A DNA stretch of 64,000 nucleotides from the NCBI GenBank assembly GCA_964035575.1, contig OZ037922.1, positions 868,001 through 932,000 of the forward strand. The letters run 5' to 3'. Below the pieces are notes generated by a model, which was given only the letters and a program-made list of their open reading frames with translations, was not told the origin of the DNA and ran no database searches. Shown here piece by piece: positions 60,114 through 64,000 of this stretch. A program made the position numbers and the translations under genes. Position 1 is the stretch's first letter; every line of letters starts with the position of its first letter. The stretch is from Rhynchopus sp. YZ270_cl-10. Lineage: Eukaryota; Euglenozoa; Diplonemea; Diplonemida; Diplonemidae.

Positions 60114-60189
60114 ATTTTATTTTATAGTCCTTCAAATATGTTTGTCGTGCAAAAAAAAAAGTTGTCAAAATCACGCATGCGGCTAAATA

Positions 60190-60995
60190 GTACCTATTTT
60201 CCAGATTTTCCTTAACCTAAATAGACAAATTTACCTGTTTTTATTACCTTGTGATTTTCCCATTTTTCACATTTTCGAGGCCGGGCACCACCCAAAAGCG
60301 CTGTTTCTTGCATTTTTGGGCCAATCCCAGCCTGTGTTGGGGTCACTTTAAAAAAATGGCCAAAATTTTCATCACTTTAATTTTTGGGAAGTGCCAAGTA
60401 TCTAGTTTGCAGTAACTTTTGGCATTATGTTTTTGTGGGGATTTGTCCTCTGGCGGGGGTAGGGGTTGTATATCTACCGACGGATTGTAGAGGGTTTTGC
60501 GAGCATTCGCCTCACTGTAGCGGGTTATTTCGAAAATAATGGACAAGTTCATGGTTGATACAATTTTTGGCCATTACCACCAGTGAGTTGCTTCACAGGG
60601 TAAAATGTAACTATGATTCTGGGCCACCGCCCCCTCGAAATGCAAAAAGGTCCCAAACCCGGGCGCGCTACGTGCGCCGACCTTTTTGCAGCTTGGTCAA
60701 AGTTGTATTTTTCGGCTGCAAAATGCAGGCGAATATATTCGGACTTCTATTTTTTTGCGGAGCAAAAAAAAATAATATTGATGGCGCCGCAGGCGAAAAA
60801 AAATTAGGGTACAGTGTAAAAATGCAGCTTTTACACTACAGAGCCACTCAAAGATTGAAATTCCCCTCAGAAAAAAGCAGGTATTTTTTTCCTGCCCCCT
60901 ATTTTTCCCGTATATAAAAACAGGTAAATTTATTTTACCTTCCCCCGTTATAAAAACAGGTAAATTCTTGTTTTATTCTGAAAACCTAAATAGTA
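60190..60995. mobile_element. Possible 0.8-kb inverted-repeat element
   Basis: AAATTTACCTGTTTTTATTA near the left (60224) is inverted twice near the right (about 60915 and 60950, TATAAAAACAGGTAAATT). Outer parts CCTAAATAG pair loosely. It holds a GCGGAGC/GGCGCCGCAGGC repeat unit (60752-60845). The boundaries are uncertain. Confidence 0.4.
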
Positions 60996-62005
60996 AATAG
61001 CTTTTAGGCTCACGCGTGGTCAAAATACCCCAAAAAAATCCGCCAAATTTCAAATTACGCCAAGTTTCTGTGACTGTATTTATTATCAGATGTACACATT
61101 GTGATGTATTTTGCGTATTCCAATGGGCTCCCCATCACAATACTGCCACCATTAGAGTCTAGGTGTACGATGCAGCATTTGGCACTTTCAGCCTCTCAAC
61201 ATTTTCTTCATTTGAATAGTCGATCCAATTAAAAGCACGCCAAGGATTGTTTTAATACACAAAGAAGGAAAAAAAAAATAGTTTTTACGTAGTGGTAAAC
61301 TCCATTCCTCGGTGGGGTCAACGACTAACACAAGCTCTTTTTTCCCCTCCAATTTTTTAAAAAAAAAACTTACCCCCTTTCCAAAAGTAACACATTAACT
61401 CACAAAAAACCCTCTATTTTTTTTTGTGTGTAACAATATCTAACAAACACCCCCCCACCCACTTAACAATAAGAACAAAAAAAAGAAACCAACCTTTTTT
61501 TAAACTCATTCAATCTCTGGTGTGGCTGAAAGGGGGGTGTGATAGAGTACTATTTTGGGAGTCTGGATTTTTTTTCCCTCGCAAAGTGCGATGGGCGATG
61601 GGGTGCTATTTTGGGGTCGTCAGCCATACCAATGTCCTCTGTTTTTTTTTTATTCCTACGAAGCTTGCTTTAAAGGGGAAATAGTATTACCGGTACGGTC
61701 GCCAATCATCCCTCAAACAGGAGGATTGTGCAATCAACGAAAAAAAACCTTTTTTCCTTTTACTTACCTACCGATCCTACTATTTTGTCATAATCACCTC
61801 ACCCCTCCCACACTAGACACACACAACACACCACCACCCCTCTTTCCCCATATTCTTTCATCGCGGTTCTTCTCATTTTTTTGTTACGTTCCAAAAAAAA
61901 AAAAAAAATACCAAAAAAAACCGTAATGCGATAAGGTTGTTGGCATTTCTCTTCTCTCTTTTTTTTTTTTTTCGTTCTTTTTTTTTTTTTCTCTGATTTT
62001 TTGTG
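60996..62005. other. Intergenic stretch before the cold-shock/DHH gene
   Basis: It holds a GTGGCTGAAAGGGGGGTG repeat (61523-61625) that also occurs at 54811-54900, family G copy 3 (61651-61785), and long T and A runs. I see no gene. Unlike most genes here, no AG acceptor stands close before the next ATG. Confidence 0.45.
61651..61785 (+). repeat. Repeat family G copy 3
   Basis: ATTCCTACGAAGCTTGCTTT, GGTCGCCAATCATCCCTCAA and TTACTTACCTACCGATCC. Confidence 0.8.
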
Positions 62006-64000
62006 ATGTATGGTAATAATTCGAATGGGCGGGCATGGCAGCAGACGCAGGGTGGGATGCCTTTGTCTCCTACAGGACAGGCACAGCAACAACAGTGGAA
62101 TTACAACCAAGGGATGGACCCACGCATGCAACAGCAGGGGATGCACCAAATGCAAGGGGTGATGCAGCCGAACCAACCGGGAATGCCTTCGTCCGCGTAT
62201 GTCCCGCAGGCGCAGACCGGGATGGGGGTGGGGTATGATTCTGGGTACCAAAACAACCGTCAGATGGCTCAAAGCGGATACTCCGGACAGCAAATGTACA
62301 CCTCCGGTCAGGTCCCCTATACCGCAGGGCAACGGTACCACCAACAGCAGCAGCAGCAACAGCAACAACAACAACAACACCGTGCCATGATGGGGGGCAT
62401 CCCCGGGGTGCAACCCACCCAGCCACTCCCATACTCCCAGCAGCCACAGCAACCAATGGAGGCACCGTCCTCAAATCTCCACCAACATGCCTCAGCAAAG
62501 GAGTGGTACCCCCCTTCACAGAAGCAGTCTGGTTTGGATGCGGGGGCAAAGTCATTTTTCCCGAAGGGTGGAGGAACCGCAGCGACGGCCAGTGTAAAGT
62601 ACGCTGCACCCACCTCGTCATCCCCGAAGAGTCGATACGGCTTCCAGGCCACACCTCAACAGGAGTTGCTCCTTGAAAAACCGTTGAAGGGCGTGATCAA
62701 GCAGTACCATGGTTCCCCGCAGGAGATGGGTTTTATTGAATGCAAAGAGGCGAAGGAGGCCTTCGGGAGGGATATCACCTTTATGTTAGAGCGCTGTGAG
62801 AACTTCACCCCAGAGCAGAAAGCGCCGGTGGTGTTTTATCTGTCGAAACAGAAGTTTGCGTTTGCACGCAAAGTCATGCTTGACGAAAACGCAGAGGAAA
62901 GCAAAGAACGGTTTTTCGGACATATCACCAACTGGGACGCGGCAGCGGGTAAGGGGGAGATTCAGAGTGCATCTGCCCAGAGCTGGCACTCTGGGAAAAA
63001 AATCACGATCACCCGCAAAGGGAAGGAGGTGCTGAACAACGGGGTTCGGGTGACCTTCCGGTTAGGTGATCACGACGACGCGGACAATGTCAATGCTCTC
63101 GATGTCATTGCCCTCCCCGTTTCGTTGGAGCAGCTCGACACCTCGCTTTGCCCAGAGGATTTCCCTACCCCGGACATCACTCCTCCGACGCCTGGACAGA
63201 ACCCTTGGGAGATCGACATTGTGTTTTTCCATGCATGTTGCTGGGATGGGTTGTGTTCGGCATATGCGTTCTACAACGCCGCAGGGCCGAACCGAGATAA
63301 CATTCAATTCCGTCCAGTTCCAACGAGCATGCCTTCTGACGCAGAAGCCCCAGACGTAGAAGGTAAAAACATTGCAGTGGTGGACGTCATTTTCCAGGGT
63401 GAGTTTATGATGCAAATCGCAGAGGACAGCAAGTCGTGTATTGTGATTGACCACCACGTGACCTCGAAGGCTCAGCTGCAGGGTCTGCATACAAGGGATG
63501 TGCGGTTTGAGATGGACTACCCGGCGTGTGTGCTGGCATGGGAGTTCTGCAGAAAGGCGATAGAGTTAAACGCTCCGGATTATATCAAGGTATGGGGAAA
63601 AAAAGGGGATAAAAAAAATGCTCTCCGAGGGGTTCTATAACGGAAGAACCAGAGGCACTACTTAAACAGGTAGAGGTGTGTGTTTCACCACAACCTCTCC
63701 CATGGGTTTTATCGTGTGAGTGTGAAGTTTCTGTTTTTGTTGTTTGCTTTTATGAAAAGAGTTCATTGTATTATGTGTTTTTGCATTTGTGTCTTTTGTC
63801 TGTAGAAGCCAGCGCAGCTGATGCTGTGCGATAACGAATATGATAAGGTGACTAAGCACGAGAGGCTTAGGATCATCTTATAAACTTTTCTCTTTGTCTC
63901 TTCAGGAGGAAGTTACTCACGCGTCGATCCCTATGTTCCTCTCCCTAGTGGGTGAGGTGGATTTGGGGAGGTTCGGAATGGATCACCCGATCTCAAGAAG
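62006..64000 (+). CDS. Cold-shock-domain/DHH phosphoesterase fusion, 5' part, two exons visible
   Basis: Residues 1-220 are Gln/Gly/Met/Pro-rich with a run of about 12 glutamines. Residues about 225-295 fit a cold-shock (OB-fold) domain (GVIKQYHGSPQEMGFIEC, VVFYLSKQKFAFARKV) and about 298-373 a second, weaker one (FGHITNWD, GVRVTF). From about 400 begins a DHH-family phosphoesterase: FFHACCWDGLCSAYAFY, IAVVDVIFQ and the metal-binding D482-H483-H484 in IVIDHHVTS. This family includes RecJ, NrnA and exopolyphosphatases, and the RNA-binding domains suggest it acts on RNA. Exon 1 ends AAG at 63589, the intron is 63590-63905, and exon 2 continues EEVTHASIPMFLSLVGEVDLG in phase 0 to the window end. 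An in-frame GTG precedes, but ATG at 62006 is the start. DHHA1 must lie beyond 64000. Confidence 0.9.
63590..63905 (+). other. Intron of the DHH gene, made of repeat modules D and C
   Basis: Donor GTATGG, acceptor TCTCTTCAG, 316 bases, phase 0. Family D occupies 63640-63738 (ACAGGTAGAGGTGTGTGTTT, CCTCTCCCATGGGTTTTATC) and family C 63845-63900 (GGTGACTAAGCACGAGAGGC, TCATCTTATAAACTTTTC), the latter running directly into the acceptor. Confidence 0.9.

Noticed and set aside
1-64000. CRISPR array or bacterial operon
   Set aside because: The regular repeats are direct satellites without spacers, and the genes are eukaryotic with introns.

Overview
This is eukaryotic, protist-like nuclear DNA. Genes are far apart (about 15 protein genes in 64 kb), mostly single-exon, and read with the standard code. 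Long A, T, C and G runs and dense short repeats fill the space between them. The proteins are eukaryotic: ribosomal protein eS25, a delta14-sterol reductase, a NEK-type kinase, a Slo-type potassium channel, SPOUT1, a TMEM65-type mitochondrial membrane protein and a p23/CS-domain tail-anchored protein. I cannot name the species.

Every confident gene is on the + strand. At least nine of the starts have a pyrimidine-rich stretch ending in AG 6-29 bases before the ATG. One-way gene arrays with an acceptor site close to each start are what spliced-leader trans-splicing looks like in Euglenozoa and dinoflagellates; ordinary 5'UTR introns are the alternative. Three genes have clear phase-0 cis introns with GTATG donors (SpoU methyltransferase, TMEM65-GAF protein, cold-shock/DHH protein) and a fourth is likely (coiled-coil gene at 50335).

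Layout. 1-4.3 kb: decayed tandem sequence and a pair of 190-bp LTR-like direct repeats. 4.7-10.1 kb: two ankyrin-repeat genes. 11.3-15.5 kb: sterol reductase, eS25 and an acidic unknown protein. 17.6-21.6 kb: SPOUT1 and the NEK-like kinase. 21.7-24.9 kb: a cluster of inverted-repeat elements, one holding EGF-like gene fragments. 25.6-28.7 kb: potassium channel. 30.8-36.3 kb: SpoU methyltransferase and TMEM65-GAF-GAF-EF-hand gene. 39.4-41.1 kb: low-complexity unknown. 41.2-50.3 kb: gene-free, packed with inverted-repeat elements, a 70-copy heptamer satellite and a foldback element with 590-bp arms. 50.3-51.5 kb: coiled-coil gene. 52-54.5 kb: a hAT-like element with an 8-bp target duplication, plus repeats. 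55-56 kb: a coiled-coil gene lacking its first exon. 58.3-59.0 kb: CS-domain gene. 62.0 kb to the end: cold-shock/DHH gene, cut by the window edge.

The most striking feature is a set of at least eight short repeat families (called A to J here), nearly all in the same + orientation as the genes. They sit in leaders just before acceptor sites and make up most of two of the introns. They look like intron- or leader-forming modules (introner-like), combined differently at each place.
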